NCBI GenBank assembly: GCA_005502805.1
Contig: SCMY01000005.1
Coordinates: 62,001 to 126,000 of the forward strand
Source of the DNA: Rhizobiales bacterium 2SD
GTDB taxonomy: Bacteria > Pseudomonadota > Alphaproteobacteria > Rhizobiales > Beijerinckiaceae
DNA length: 64,000 nucleotides
Reading direction: 5' to 3'
Position 1 is the first letter of the stretch. The number at the start of each line of letters is the position of its first letter. The translations under genes and the position numbers were made by a program. Shown here piece after piece: positions 27,097 through 38,598 of this stretch. The notes under the pieces were generated by a model. That model saw only the letters and a list, made by a program, of their open reading frames with translations. It had not been told where the DNA came from and did not search any database.

Positions 27097-28550
27097 CGCT
27101 GACTTTGCCTGGCCTTCGTGATCTGGTCGCGCGCTGCCTGATCGGTCTTGCCTTCCTCCATATTCCACTGCTCGCACTGGCATCCTTGGCCCAGGCCGGT
27201 GATGGATTTGTGCCCGCGCTCAGCGCTCTGATGCTCGCGCTTGCTGCATTGCTGGCCTATCGCGGAGCTGGCGCCGCGCTTGTGACGCAATGCGCGATCG
27301 CGGTCGCGCTGATCGGCCAGGTGTCGATCCTGGTGGCGGTGTTCTCCGGGCATCCCTGGCAGCCCGACATGCATATGTACTACTTCGCCGTACTGGCGCT
27401 GCTGGCTGGTTTCTGCGACTGGCGCCCGATCATTCTGGGCGCTGCGCTCACGGCGGCGCATCATCTGGTGCTGCAATTCGTCCTGCCCGCCGCCGTCTTC
27501 TACCAGGGCGGCAATCTGCTGCGGGTCCTGCTGCACGCGGTCATCGTGGTGGTCGAAACCGCTTTCCTTGCGGCGATCGCGGTGATGACCGCCCGCATCT
27601 TCGCGCAGACCGACGCAAATCTGCGCCGTGCCGAGGAAGTTGCAGAGCGCGAGCGGTTGGCAAGCGAACGCGAGCGGGCCCTCGCCGATGATGCAGAGGC
27701 GCGTGCTGCGCGCCTGCGTACCATGGTCGAGCATTTCCGCGACGAGATGGACGGCGCCATGGCTGTCCTCGACAAGGCGTCCGAGGCGATGCAGGTGGAT
27801 GCACGCGGCCTCACCGGCGCGTCAGATCGGGCGCGCCAGCAGATCGCGCTCGTCTCGCGCAGCTCGACCGAGGTGACCACCAGCATCGAGCAGACTGCGG
27901 CGGCCAGCCAGGAACTTGCGAGCTCGATCGCCGAGATCGGCCGAAATGTCTCGCAGACCGCCGATAGTTCGCAATCAGCGGCGAATCTTGCGCGTGCTGC
28001 GAGCGCGGAGATCGAGATGCTGGCTCATACCGGCGAGAGCGTCGGCGCCGTGGTCGAGATCATCCGTGGTATCGCGGCGCAGACCAGCATGCTCGCCTTG
28101 AACGCGACGATCGAGGCGGCCCGCGCCGGCTCGATGGGCAAGGGTTTCGCTGTCGTCGCCAGTGAGGTGAAGACTCTGTCGGCGCAGACCGCGACGGCGA
28201 CTGCGGAAGTCGCGCGCTCGATCGAGGCGATCCAGACCGCCTCGCAGCGTTCGCTCAAATCCATTCGCGAGATCGTGGCTGCGATCGGCGAGGTCGAGAC
28301 TGTCTCCGTCGCCATCGCCTATGCGGTCGGCGAGCAGGATCGCGCCACTGCCGAGATCGCCAAGGAGGTTCAGATCTCCTCCGATGGCGCCAGCCGCAGC
28401 GCTCAGACCTTGCAGAGCTTCGAAGCGGTGACCGAGCGCACCTACGCCGCCGCCGGCAGCCTGCAGAGCTCCTCCGACGATCTGGCGACGCAGGCACAGC
28501 GCATTCGCCGGGAGGTGGCCGAGTTCTGCGAACGGGTCGCTGCCGCCTGA
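27093..28550 (+). CDS. Methyl-accepting chemotaxis protein with polytopic membrane sensor
   Basis: 485 residues from ATG 27093. The first ~180 residues form about five or six membrane helices with short loops, including [20 protein letters not shown] and [16 protein letters not shown]. There is no periplasmic ligand domain and no obvious HAMP. A coiled coil (~185-225) leads into the signalling domain, with hairpin tip [23 protein letters not shown] and [15 protein letters not shown]. The start overlaps the small upstream gene. The stop abuts the convergent deoB stop with no gap. Confidence 0.88.
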   Translation: MTLTLPGLRDLVARCLIGLAFLHIPLLALASLAQAGDGFVPALSALMLALAALLAYRGAGAALVTQCAIAVALIGQVSILVAVFSGHPWQPDMHMYYFAVLALLAGFCDWRPIILGAALTAAHHLVLQFVLPAAVFYQGGNLLRVLLHAVIVVVETAFLAAIAVMTARIFAQTDANLRRAEEVAERERLASERERALADDAEARAARLRTMVEHFRDEMDGAMAVLDKASEAMQVDARGLTGASDRARQQIALVSRSSTEVTTSIEQTAAASQELASSIAEIGRNVSQTADSSQSAANLARAASAEIEMLAHTGESVGAVVEIIRGIAAQTSMLALNATIEAARAGSMGKGFAVVASEVKTLSAQTATATAEVARSIEAIQTASQRSLKSIREIVAAIGEVETVSVAIAYAVGEQDRATAEIAKEVQISSDGASRSAQTLQSFEAVTERTYAAAGSLQSSSDDLATQAQRIRREVAEFCERVAAA

Positions 28551-29767
28551 CTACCAGGCGCGGCCGGGGCCGAGGGCACCTAGGCCCAGCCACTCGCCGA
28601 TGGTCGCCGCGATGTCGGCGAAGCTCTCGCGGCGGCCGACCGGCTGGGCGGCCACATCCGGTCCGAAGGCCAGGATCGGGACATGCTCGCGCGTATGGTC
28701 GGAACCGGGCCAGCTCGGATCGTTGCCGTGGTCGGCGGTGATGACGGCGAGATCGCCGGGCCGCAGCAACGTCTCCAGCTTCGGCAATTCGCGATCGAAG
28801 GCTTCGAGTGCCGCCGCATAGCCGGGAATGTCGCGGCGATGGCCGTATTCGGTATCGAAATCGACGAGGTTGACGAAGCAGAAACCGCCATCCGGCAGCC
28901 GCCCGAACGCCTCCAGCGCCGCGGCGAACATGGCGGCGTTGCCGAAGGGCTTGATCTCCTCACCGGTGTTCCGGTGGGCGAAGATGTCGCCGATCTTGCC
29001 GACGGTGACGACGGGCCGCCCCTTGGCCGCGAGCCGGTCGAGAATGGTCTCGTTCGGCGGCGGGATAGCGAAGTCCTTGCGATTGCCGGTGCGGGTGAAC
29101 CCGGTCTCGGTCGTGCCGACGAAGGGGCGGGCGATGACCCGGCCGATCTTCAGTGGATCGACCAGCATTCGGACTTGCCTGCAGAGCGCATAGAGCCGCT
29201 CCAGGCCGAAATGTTCCTCGTGCGCCGCGATCTGCAGCACCGAGTCGACCGAGGTGTAACAGATCGGCTTGCCGGTCCTGATGTGCTCCTCGGCCAGCTC
29301 ATCGATCACCGCCGTGCCTGAGGCATGCTTGTTGCCGAGGATGCCGGGCAGGGCGCCTTCGCGGATGATCGCCGCGACCAGAGCGGGCGGAAACGAGTTC
29401 TCCAGTGCGGTGAAATAGCCCCATTTGAACGGAACCGGGCAGCCGGCGATCTCCCAATGGCCCGAGGGCGTGTCCTTGCCCTGACTGACCTCGACGCCGT
29501 AGCCGTATCGCCCCTGCGGTGCCTCTGGCCGCGCCACGCCGGCGAGCGGTCTGCCGGTCGATGCCTCGCAGGCATGGCTGAGGCCGAGCCGGGCCAGGTT
29601 GGGGATTTGCAGCGGCCCGCTGCGCAGGCCGTCGCGATCGCCGCGCCCTTCGGCGCAGGCTTCGGCGATATGGCCGAGCGTGTCGGAGCCCTCGTCGCCA
29701 TAGGCCGCTGCATCCTCGGCGCCGCCGCAGCCGACGGAATCGAGCACGATCAGGATGGCGCGGGCCA

Positions 29768-29768
<1 letters not shown>
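28551..29768 (-). CDS. deoB: Phosphopentomutase
   Basis: 405 residues. The enzyme interconverts ribose or deoxyribose 1- and 5-phosphates in nucleoside catabolism. Metal-binding motifs of the alkaline-phosphatase fold are present: [22 protein letters not shown] at the N-terminus, [16 protein letters not shown], and [20 protein letters not shown] near the C-terminus. The start overlaps the yejF stop by one base (TGATG), so it ends the peptide-importer operon. Confidence 0.96.
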
Positions 29769-31392
<1,624 letters not shown>

Positions 31393-31396
<4 letters not shown>

Positions 31397-32568
31397 GCGA
31401 AGGTCTTCCTCGGGTCGAAGGCGTCCCGCACCGCTTCGCCGATGAAGATCAGCAGCGATAGCATCAATGCGATCACGACGAAGCCGGAGAGGCCGAGCCA
31501 GGGCGCCTGCAGGTTGGCCTTGCCCTGCGCCAGCAGTTCGCCGAGCGAGGGAGAGCCGGGCGGCAGGCCGAAGCCGAGGAAGTCGAGCGAGGTCAGCGTG
31601 GTGATCGAGCCGTTGAGGATGAAGGGCAGGAAGGTCAGCGTCGCCACCATGGCGTTGGGGAGCAGGTGCTTGACCATGATCGCCCGGTTGGAGAGGCCGA
31701 GCGCGCGGGCGGCGCGGACGTATTCGAAATTGCGCGCCCGCAGGAACTCGGCGCGGACCACGCCGACCAGCGCGACCCAGGAGAACAGCAAGAGGATGCC
31801 GAGCAGCACGAAGAAGCCGGGCGTGATGATCGCGGCGACGATGATCAGGAGGTAGAGCGCCGGGATCGAGGTCCAGATCTCGATGACGCGCTGGAAGATC
31901 AGGTCGGTCCAGCCGCCGAAATAGCCCTGGATCGCGCCGGCGGCGATGCCGATCACCGAGGAGATCGAGGCCAGGATCAGCCCGAACAGCACGGAAATGC
32001 GGAAGCCGTAGATCAGGCGCGCGACGACGTCGCGACCCTGGTCGTCGGTGCCAAGCCAGTTCCATTCGAGCTCGCGGCAGGTCATGCCCCCGGTTCGCTC
32101 CGCGATCGGCCGGCACTGCTCGTCCTTGAGCATCCAGGTCGGCGGGGCAGGGGCCGGCACCGGCAGGTCGAGATTATGCGTGCGGTAGGAATAGCGGATC
32201 GGCGGCCAGATCGCCCAGCCATTCGCCGCGATCTCCTTGGCGATGGTCGGGTCGCGATAATCGGTGGTGGCGAGGAAGCCGCCGAATTTCTCCTCGGGAT
32301 AGTTCACCACAACCGGGAACAGCGTCTCGCCCTTGTAGCGGACGATCAGCGGCCGGTCGTTGGCGATGAATTCGGCGAAGAGCGAGAGCACGAACAGCGT
32401 CAGGAAGATCCAGAACGACCACCAGCCGCGCTTGTTGGCCTTGAAGCTGTCGAGCCGGCGCCGGTTGATCGGCGAGAGCTTGAGCCAGCCCTGCTTCAGC
32501 TGCGGGGGCGCGGCTGCGGGTTCAGCGGAGCGCAGGATCGGGGGAGCGTCGAGGAGGGTATCGCTCAT
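31393..32568 (-). CDS. yejE: Peptide ABC transporter permease (YejE)
   Basis: 391 residues from ATG 32568. An N-terminal cytoplasmic stretch and first helix (WWSFWIFLTLFVLSLFAEFIA) are followed by a periplasmic insert and the BPD permease core with about five helices. The EAA loop is near EYVRAARALGLSNRAIMVKHLLPNAM. The insert containing WNWLGTDDQGRDV is typical of DppC/YejE permeases. It starts two bases after the yejB stop and overlaps yejF by four bases. Confidence 0.94.
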
Positions 32569-32570
32569 GC

Positions 32571-33662
32571 TCACGCCTCCCGCGATTCGAAATCGATGCG
32601 CGGGTCGACCCAGGCATAGGTCAGGTCGGTGATCAGGTGCACGACGAGGCCGATCAGCGAGAAGATGTAGAGATTGGCGAAGACCACGGGATAGTCGCGG
32701 TTGACGATCGCCTCGAAGGAGAGGAGCCCGAGCCCGTCGAGCGAGAAGATCGTCTCGATCAGCAGCGACCCCGCGAACAGCGCATGCACGAAGGCGCCGG
32801 GAAAGCCGGCGATGACGATCAGCATGGCGTTGCGGAAGACATGGCCGTAGAGCACGCCGCGCTCCGACAGCCCCTTCATCCGCGCGGTCAGGACGTATTG
32901 CTTCCTGATCTCGTCGAGGAACGAGTTCTTGGTAAGCAGCGTCGAGGTCGCGAAGGCCCCGAGCGCCATCGCCAGGACCGGCAGGGCGATATGCCAGAGA
33001 TAGTCGCCGATCTTGCCCATCAGGCTGAGCTGCGCCCAGTTCTCCGAAGTCAGGCCGCGCAAGGGGAAGATCTGCCAGAACGAGCCGCCGGCGAAGAGCA
33101 CGATCAGCAGGATCGCGAACAGGAAGCTCGGAATGGCGTAGCCGACGATCACGACCGCGCTGGTCCAGGTGTCGAAGCGCGAGCCGTCCTTGACCGCCTT
33201 GCGGATGCCGAGCGGGATCGAGATCGCATAGGAGAGCAGCGTCATCCACAGCCCGAGCGTGATCGAGACCGGCAGCTTCTCCTTGATCAGCTGCAGCACC
33301 GGTGCGTCGCGGAAATAGCTGCGGCCGAAATCGAAGGTGGCGTAGTCCTTCAGCATCTTGAGGAAGCGCTCATGCGCCGGCTTGTCGAAGCCGAACTGCT
33401 TCTCCAATTCCTTGATGAAGGCGGGGTCGAGCCCCTGCGCGCCACGATAGGCCGAGCCTGAATCCATCGCCTGCGCCCCGGCATCGCCGCCGGAGCCGCC
33501 GCCGACGCGCTCGGCAGCGCCGCTATTGGGGTTATTGAGCTGCGAGATGATCCGCTCGACCGGCCCGCCCGGCGCGAACTGCACAATCACGAAGGAGATC
33601 AGCAGGATGCCGAACAGGGTCGGCACCATCAGCGCCAGACGCCGGGCGATGTAGTTCAGCAT
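32571..33662 (-). CDS. yejB: Peptide ABC transporter permease (YejB)
   Basis: 363 residues. It starts with the DppB/YejB-type first helix [24 protein letters not shown], has a soluble insert with [24 protein letters not shown], then the permease core with EAA-like loop [29 protein letters not shown]. It lies between yejA (6-base gap) and yejE (2-base gap). Confidence 0.94.
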   Translation of the reverse strand: MLNYIARRLALMVPTLFGILLISFVIVQFAPGGPVERIISQLNNPNSGAAERVGGGSGGDAGAQAMDSGSAYRGAQGLDPAFIKELEKQFGFDKPAHERFLKMLKDYATFDFGRSYFRDAPVLQLIKEKLPVSITLGLWMTLLSYAISIPLGIRKAVKDGSRFDTWTSAVVIVGYAIPSFLFAILLIVLFAGGSFWQIFPLRGLTSENWAQLSLMGKIGDYLWHIALPVLAMALGAFATSTLLTKNSFLDEIRKQYVLTARMKGLSERGVLYGHVFRNAMLIVIAGFPGAFVHALFAGSLLIETIFSLDGLGLLSFEAIVNRDYPVVFANLYIFSLIGLVVHLITDLTYAWVDPRIDFESREA

Positions 33663-33668
33663 TCGCGC

Positions 33669-35537
33669 TTATGCCTTCCCGATCCGCTTGGCCTTCTCGG
33701 GATCGTACCACCAGATTGCCGGCGCTCCGGAGCCGTATTTCGGCTTGGTCTGCGGCCGCTCATACATGTCCCAATAGGCCAGCCATTCATTTGGTTGCCA
33801 GAGCATCGGGATCCAGTAGCGCCCCGCGCGCAGCAAACGGTCGAGGCATTTGGCTGCGACGACGACCTCGGCATAGCTCTTGGCTTGGCCGATCGCTTCG
33901 ATCATCGCGTCGACCGCCGGGTCGGCGATCCCCCCGACATTGCGCGAGCCCCGCGTCCTTGCCGCTTCCGAGCCGTAGCGGACGCGCATCGTGTCGCTCG
34001 GAATGGCGCTGCCGCCCATATTCTGCGTGATGATGTCGAAATCGAACTCGTCGAGCCGGCGCTGATACTGCGCGCCGTCGACGATGCGGGATGTCGCGTT
34101 GATGCCGAGCCGCTTGAGATTGGCCTGGAAGGGCTGGATATGCGGCTGTAACGCCGGCGTCGAATCGAGGAACTCGATCTCGAAGGGCTGGCCGTTCGGC
34201 AACTTCAGCATATTGCCGTCGCGCTTGCAGCCGGCAGCGCGTAACATCTCGTCGGCGCGGCGCAGCAGCGCGCGGTCGCTGCCCGAACCGTCCGAGACCG
34301 GCGGCAGCCAAGGCTCGCCGAACACGTCCTCTGGCACCTTGCCGCGGAATGGCTCAAGCAACTTCAGCTCTTCCGGGGAGGGCTTGCCGACGGCCTTCGA
34401 ATCCGAATTCTCAAAATAAGAGGTCAATCGGTTGAAGGACGAGAAACTGATGTTCTTGTTGGTCCATTCGAAATCGTAAGCGAGGCCAAGTGCCTCGCGG
34501 ATGCGTGGATCGGCGAATTTCTCGCGCCTGAGATTGTAGATCCAGCCTTGGCCGCCGATCGGCTCGGTCCTTGGCAGCGACTCCTTCTTGACCTTGCCTT
34601 CGTGAACGGCCGGGAAATCGTAACCGGTCGCCCAGATGCGCGAGGTGTATTCCTCCTGGAAGGTGATCACGCCGCTCTTGAAGGCCTCGAACGCCACCTG
34701 TCGGTCGCGGAAATACTCCCAGCGGACACGGTCGAAATTGTTCTGGCCGACATTCACCGGCAGGTCTTTCGCCCAATAGTCCGGCACCCGGTCGAACTCG
34801 ATGAAGCGGCCCTGCTCGAACCTGCCGACCTTGTAGGCGCCCGAGCCGAGCGGCGGCTCCAGTGTCGAGGCCTCGAAGTTCCGGGTCGACCAGAATTTCT
34901 CGGAGAACACCGGCAGGCCGGCGACGATGAGATGCATGTCGCGGCTGCGCTTCGGCGTGAGCTTTACGACGAGGAGGTCATCGCTCTCGGCGACCGCCGA
35001 CTCCATTTCGCCGAGGATCAGCCGGTAGGTCGGATGGCCCTTGCTCTTGAGCAGGTTGAACGAGAAGGCCGCGTCGCCCGCGGTGACGCGCGAGCCGTCA
35101 TGGAACTTCGCCTCCGGCCGCAGGCGGAAGCGATAGGTCAGCTTGTCCTGGGAGACCGCGACGCTCTTGGCGATCAGGCCGTAGAGCGAGCCCGGCTCGT
35201 CGCCGGAGCCGGCCATCAGGCTGTCGAAGCAGGCATCCATGCCGGCCGCGCCATCACCCTGCAGCACATAGGTGTTCAGCGTGTTGAAGGTGTCGAAGCT
35301 CTGATTGCCGCCGGCCCGCTTGATCTGGATGGTGATCGAGCCGCCCTTCGGCGCCTTGGGGTTCACATAGGCGAAATGCGGGAAGTCGGGCGGCAGCGCC
35401 AGCTCGCCGAAGGTCGAGAGGCCGTGGACCTCGTTCTCCTGCGCCAGCGCCGTCGTGAGCGAGGCCGGCAATGTGGCCGCGCCTGCGAGCGCGCCACCAG
35501 CTTCGAGCAATCTGCGGCGGGTAATCCGGATCGCCAT
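33669..35537 (-). CDS. yejA: Oligopeptide ABC transporter substrate-binding protein (YejA)
   Basis: 622 residues. A twin-arginine-like N-terminus (RRRLLEAGGALAGAATLPASL) ends at a probable ALA cleavage site before QENEVHGLS. The mature part is a family-5 solute-binding protein with FPHFAYVNPKAPKGG, FDTFNTLNTYVL and the C-terminal LWQPNEWLAYWDMYERP. It would capture peptides in the periplasm for YejBEF. It is the first gene of yejABEF-deoB. Confidence 0.93.
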   Translation of the reverse strand: MAIRITRRRLLEAGGALAGAATLPASLTTALAQENEVHGLSTFGELALPPDFPHFAYVNPKAPKGGSITIQIKRAGGNQSFDTFNTLNTYVLQGDGAAGMDACFDSLMAGSGDEPGSLYGLIAKSVAVSQDKLTYRFRLRPEAKFHDGSRVTAGDAAFSFNLLKSKGHPTYRLILGEMESAVAESDDLLVVKLTPKRSRDMHLIVAGLPVFSEKFWSTRNFEASTLEPPLGSGAYKVGRFEQGRFIEFDRVPDYWAKDLPVNVGQNNFDRVRWEYFRDRQVAFEAFKSGVITFQEEYTSRIWATGYDFPAVHEGKVKKESLPRTEPIGGQGWIYNLRREKFADPRIREALGLAYDFEWTNKNISFSSFNRLTSYFENSDSKAVGKPSPEELKLLEPFRGKVPEDVFGEPWLPPVSDGSGSDRALLRRADEMLRAAGCKRDGNMLKLPNGQPFEIEFLDSTPALQPHIQPFQANLKRLGINATSRIVDGAQYQRRLDEFDFDIITQNMGGSAIPSDTMRVRYGSEAARTRGSRNVGGIADPAVDAMIEAIGQAKSYAEVVVAAKCLDRLLRAGRYWIPMLWQPNEWLAYWDMYERPQTKPKYGSGAPAIWWYDPEKAKRIGKA

Positions 35538-35644
35538 GCAAAACCCCTTGCGATTCGTTTTCCGATTATGTCGTCAAGCTCGGCCAAAGCCAGAGCATCC
35601 GGCATTCACCGCGATGGTGACGGCAATTGCGTGGCGCAAACAAG

Positions 35645-35669
35645 CAAAAGCCGGGCTTGGGGCCCGGCT
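35645..35669 (-). terminator. Intrinsic terminator after the cytochrome c gene
   Basis: On the minus strand AGCCGGGC-CCCAA-GCCCGGCT forms a perfect 8-bp stem with a 5-base loop, followed at once by TTTTGCTTG. It lies 36 bases after the cytochrome stop and separates it from yejA. Confidence 0.85.
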
Positions 35670-35704
35670 CATGCGGTCACGTTGCTGCGAAAGGCGCTGC
35701 CGGC

Positions 35705-36250
35705 TCAGGGCTTCGGCAGGGGCTTCGGCGAATCGGCGAGGCTGTTGAGATAGGCGACCACGTCGGCGCGGGCCTCTGGCCGACTGATGCCGGCGAAGGC
35801 CATGATCGTGCCAGGCACATAGGCCTTCGGGTTCTTCAGGAAGTGGTCGAGCGCTTCGGCGTCCCAGCTCTTGTCGGCGCGGCCCTTCATCGCGGCGGAA
35901 TAGCCGAAGCCGGCGACCGAGCCCTCGTTGCGGCCATAGACGTCATAGAGATGCGGGCCGACCTTGTTGGCGCCGCCCTTCTCGAAGGTGTGGCAGGCCT
36001 TGCAGGCGGCGACGGCCTTCTCGCCCTTGGCGACGTCGGCCTTGGCGAGGCGCACCGCGATCGGCTCTTCGGCTGCTGCCGCAGCGCCTGCACCGCCAGC
36101 TGCCGCTGCCGGCTCCAGGCTCGGCAGGTCGTAACCCGGCACGGTCGGCTTCTTCGGGGAGAAGACGATGCCGGCGCCCATGTTCAGGGCCATCACGACG
36201 AGCAGGGTCGACAGACCCGCGCCAGCGATCTTGTTCAGTTCGATATTCAT
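35705..36250 (-). CDS. Membrane-anchored c-type cytochrome (CycM/cytochrome c552 type)
   Basis: 181 residues. An N-terminal anchor (LSTLLVVMALNMGAGIVF) is followed by a Pro/Ala-rich linker. A class I cytochrome c domain then has the haem site CKACHTFEKGGANKVGPHLY, and the axial methionine is probably the one in GTIMAFAGI. Such proteins carry electrons from the bc1 complex to the terminal oxidase at the periplasmic face. It has its own terminator and is divergent from kdsB. Confidence 0.9.
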   Translation of the reverse strand: MNIELNKIAGAGLSTLLVVMALNMGAGIVFSPKKPTVPGYDLPSLEPAAAAGGAGAAAAAEEPIAVRLAKADVAKGEKAVAACKACHTFEKGGANKVGPHLYDVYGRNEGSVAGFGYSAAMKGRADKSWDAEALDHFLKNPKAYVPGTIMAFAGISRPEARADVVAYLNSLADSPKPLPKP

Positions 36251-36424
36251 CGTCTCTCACAACCCCCGGCCCGCCCGTCGGCGAAGCAAGACAGCGCTGC
36301 GGCCGGACCCTTGCGGGAGCCGGCACGTCTGCGCTGCTTAACCGCTTTGCGCGCTGCATTGCAACTCGTATAAGCACGCACCGCTTTGAGACCTTTTGCC
36401 GCCCTGCGAGCTTTCCTTAAGCCA

Positions 36425-37168
36425 ATGCCCAATCCGCTAATCCTGATCCCCGCCCGCATGCAGGCGACGCGCCTGCCGGGCAAGCCGCTGGCCGACATAT
36501 TGGGCGAGCCGATGATCGTCCGTGTCTGGCGCCGCGCCATCGAGGCGCGCGTCGGCGATGTCATCGTCGCGACCGATGACGAGCGCATCCTGGCGGCGAT
36601 CGAGCAGGCGGGCGGCCGGGCGGTGATGACCAGCCCCGCACACCAGACCGGCTCCGACCGGATCAAGGAAGCCGCCGACATCGTCGACCCGAAGGGCGAG
36701 CACGACATCATCGTCAACGTTCAGGGTGATTTCCCGACGCTCGCGCCGACCGCGATCGCGGCCGCGGTCGAGCCGCTCGCCGATCCGGCCGTCGATATCG
36801 CGACGCTTGCCGGCGAGATCACCGACGAGGAGGAGAAGACCGCGCCGTCCGTCGTCAAGCTGATCGGCAGCGAGGTTTCCCCCGGCCGGATGCGGGCGCT
36901 CTATTTCACCCGGGCGACGGCGCCTTATGGCGACGGCCCGCTCTACCATCATGTCGGCCTCTACGCCTACCGCCGCCGCGCGCTCGACCGTTTCGTCTCG
37001 CTGCCGCAATCGCCGCTCGAATTACGCGAGAAGCTCGAGCAGCTGCGGGCGCTCGAGGACGGCATGCGTATCGATGCTATGATCATCGACCATGTCCCGC
37101 GCGGCGTCGACACGCCGCCCGATCTGGACCGCGCCCGCGCGTTCCTTCAATCCCGCGCCTGCGCCTGA
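36425..37168 (+). CDS. kdsB: 3-deoxy-manno-octulosonate cytidylyltransferase
   Basis: 247 residues from ATG 36425; an upstream in-frame start at 36386 adds 13 residues unlike the family. It activates Kdo as CMP-Kdo for lipopolysaccharide core synthesis. Signatures: [21 protein letters not shown] with the CTP-binding R/K residues, [25 protein letters not shown] and [12 protein letters not shown]. pheA follows 9 bases later. Confidence 0.95.
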   Translation: MPNPLILIPARMQATRLPGKPLADILGEPMIVRVWRRAIEARVGDVIVATDDERILAAIEQAGGRAVMTSPAHQTGSDRIKEAADIVDPKGEHDIIVNVQGDFPTLAPTAIAAAVEPLADPAVDIATLAGEITDEEEKTAPSVVKLIGSEVSPGRMRALYFTRATAPYGDGPLYHHVGLYAYRRRALDRFVSLPQSPLELREKLEQLRALEDGMRIDAMIIDHVPRGVDTPPDLDRARAFLQSRACA

Positions 37169-37177
37169 AAGTTTCCA

Positions 37178-38032
37178 ATGTCAGTCGTCGTTTCCTATCA
37201 GGGTGAGCCCGGAGCCTTCTCCTCGCAGGCCGCCCTCCAGGTCTTCCCGGATTGCGAGCTGCTGCCCTGCCGCACCTTCGAGGACGCGCTCGCCGCGGTC
37301 TCGGACGGCGCTGCCCGCTACGGCATGATCCCGATCGACAACTCGATCGCCGGCCGCGTCGCCGACATCCATCATCTCCTGCCCCGCTCCGGCCTGCACA
37401 TCATCGGCGAGCATTTCCTGCCGATCCGCTTCCATCTGATGGCGGTCGAGGGCGCGACGCTGGCGACGCTGCAGACGGTGCAGAGCCATATCCACGCGCT
37501 CGGCCAGTGCCGCAAGATCATCCGCAAGCTCGGGCTCAAGGCCGAGGTCGCGGCCGATACCGCCGGCTCCGCCCGCCAGGTCGCCGAGGCCGGTGATCCG
37601 ACGCGCGCCGCGATCGCCCCGCACATCGCCGCCGAGGTCTACGGCCTCAACATCCTGATGGAGGATATCGAGGACGAGAAGCACAACACCACGCGCTTCG
37701 TCGTGCTCTCGAAATATCCGGAGTTCGCTCGCCAGGGTTCGGGCAAGACGGTGACGACGCTGATCTTCCAGGTCCGCAACCTGCCGGCGGCGCTCTACAA
37801 GGCGCTCGGCGGCTTCGCCACCAACGGCGTCAACATGACCAAGCTGGAAAGCTACATGGTCGACGGCCATTTCTCGGCGACGATGTTCTACAGCGATGTC
37901 GAGGGCCATCCCGATGACCCCGCGCTGAAGCGCGCGCTCGACGAACTCGCCTTCTTCTCCAAGGAGATGAAGATCCTCGGCGTCTACCCGGCGCATGCAT
38001 TCCGCGACAGCTTCCCCGAACCCGGGGAATAG
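37178..38032 (+). CDS. pheA: Prephenate dehydratase (mono-functional, ACT domain)
   Basis: 284 residues. It converts prephenate to phenylpyruvate in phenylalanine synthesis. The catalytic domain has YQGEPGAFSSQAAL, PIDNSIAGRV and the TRF motif in NTTRFVVLSK. The C-terminal ACT domain (NLPAALYKALGGFATNGVNMTKLES, then FYSDVEGHPDD) would bind phenylalanine for feedback control. No chorismate mutase domain is fused. Confidence 0.95.
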   Translation: MSVVVSYQGEPGAFSSQAALQVFPDCELLPCRTFEDALAAVSDGAARYGMIPIDNSIAGRVADIHHLLPRSGLHIIGEHFLPIRFHLMAVEGATLATLQTVQSHIHALGQCRKIIRKLGLKAEVAADTAGSARQVAEAGDPTRAAIAPHIAAEVYGLNILMEDIEDEKHNTTRFVVLSKYPEFARQGSGKTVTTLIFQVRNLPAALYKALGGFATNGVNMTKLESYMVDGHFSATMFYSDVEGHPDDPALKRALDELAFFSKEMKILGVYPAHAFRDSFPEPGE

Positions 38033-38045
38033 GGTGCTTCCTTCC

Positions 38046-38170
38046 CCCCTCGGGGGAGAAGGTGCCGGCAGGCGGATGAGGGCGGCCCGACCGGGTGAGA
38101 CGATGACAGTTGTGGCTGTCTCTTCCCTCATCCGTCAGCGCTTCGCGCTGCCACCTTCTCCCCCAAGGGG
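38046..38170. repeat. Composite inverted-repeat element between convergent genes
   Basis: GGGGGAGAAGGTG (38052-38064) pairs perfectly with 38152-38164, and CGGATGAGGG (38073-38082) pairs perfectly with 38125-38134. A further small hairpin CAGCG-CTTCG-CGCTG sits at 38136-38150, and CCCC-TC/AA-GGGG palindromes cap both ends. It fills nearly all of the gap between pheA and the minus-strand HpxZ-like gene. It resembles dispersed palindromic elements of Rhizobiales genomes and could act as a bidirectional terminator. Confidence 0.75.
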
Positions 38171-38193
38171 AGAAGAAAGGGCTGTCACCACTT

Positions 38194-38598
38194 TCACCAG
38201 GGGCGCGGCCCCTCCATGGTCGAGACATGGGCTGAGACGACCTTCCAGCCGAGATCGGGGAAGCGCACCCAGGTCTGGCTCTGGCGCCCGATGATCTCGC
38301 GTCCGCGCACCTTGAATTCGAGGTTCACCGTCGCAAAGTCACGCCCGAGCGTCAGGATCTCCAGGCGGATGCGCTTCTCCTTGATGCCCGGACCCGGTGG
38401 GCGGGCGACGCGATGGGCGTGGATCTCGTCGAAGCCGTAGCCGTTCTCGCCGAGCGCGTAGCGGATGGTATGAGGGCTGTTCCAGAAGGAGGCGTCGAGG
38501 ACATCGACCTCCTTGTCGATCAGCGCCTGCTCATAACGCTCGAACAGCGCGCTGATCTCGGCGACGACATCGGGCAGGTTTGAGGTCAGGTCGTTCAC
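38194..38598 (-). CDS. AtzH-like/HpxZ family protein (DUF3225)
   Basis: 134 residues of the NTF2-like cone fold. Family-like segments are LFERYEQALIDKEVDVLDASFWNSP, the RYALGENGYGFDEIHAHR loop and SQTWVRFPDLGWKVVSAHVS. HpxZ proteins accompany amidases in oxalurate and related amide catabolism, and AtzH-type proteins in s-triazine-type pathways. The start overlaps the upstream amidase stop by four bases. Confidence 0.85.
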   Translation of the reverse strand: MNDLTSNLPDVVAEISALFERYEQALIDKEVDVLDASFWNSPHTIRYALGENGYGFDEIHAHRVARPPGPGIKEKRIRLEILTLGRDFATVNLEFKVRGREIIGRQSQTWVRFPDLGWKVVSAHVSTMEGPRPW

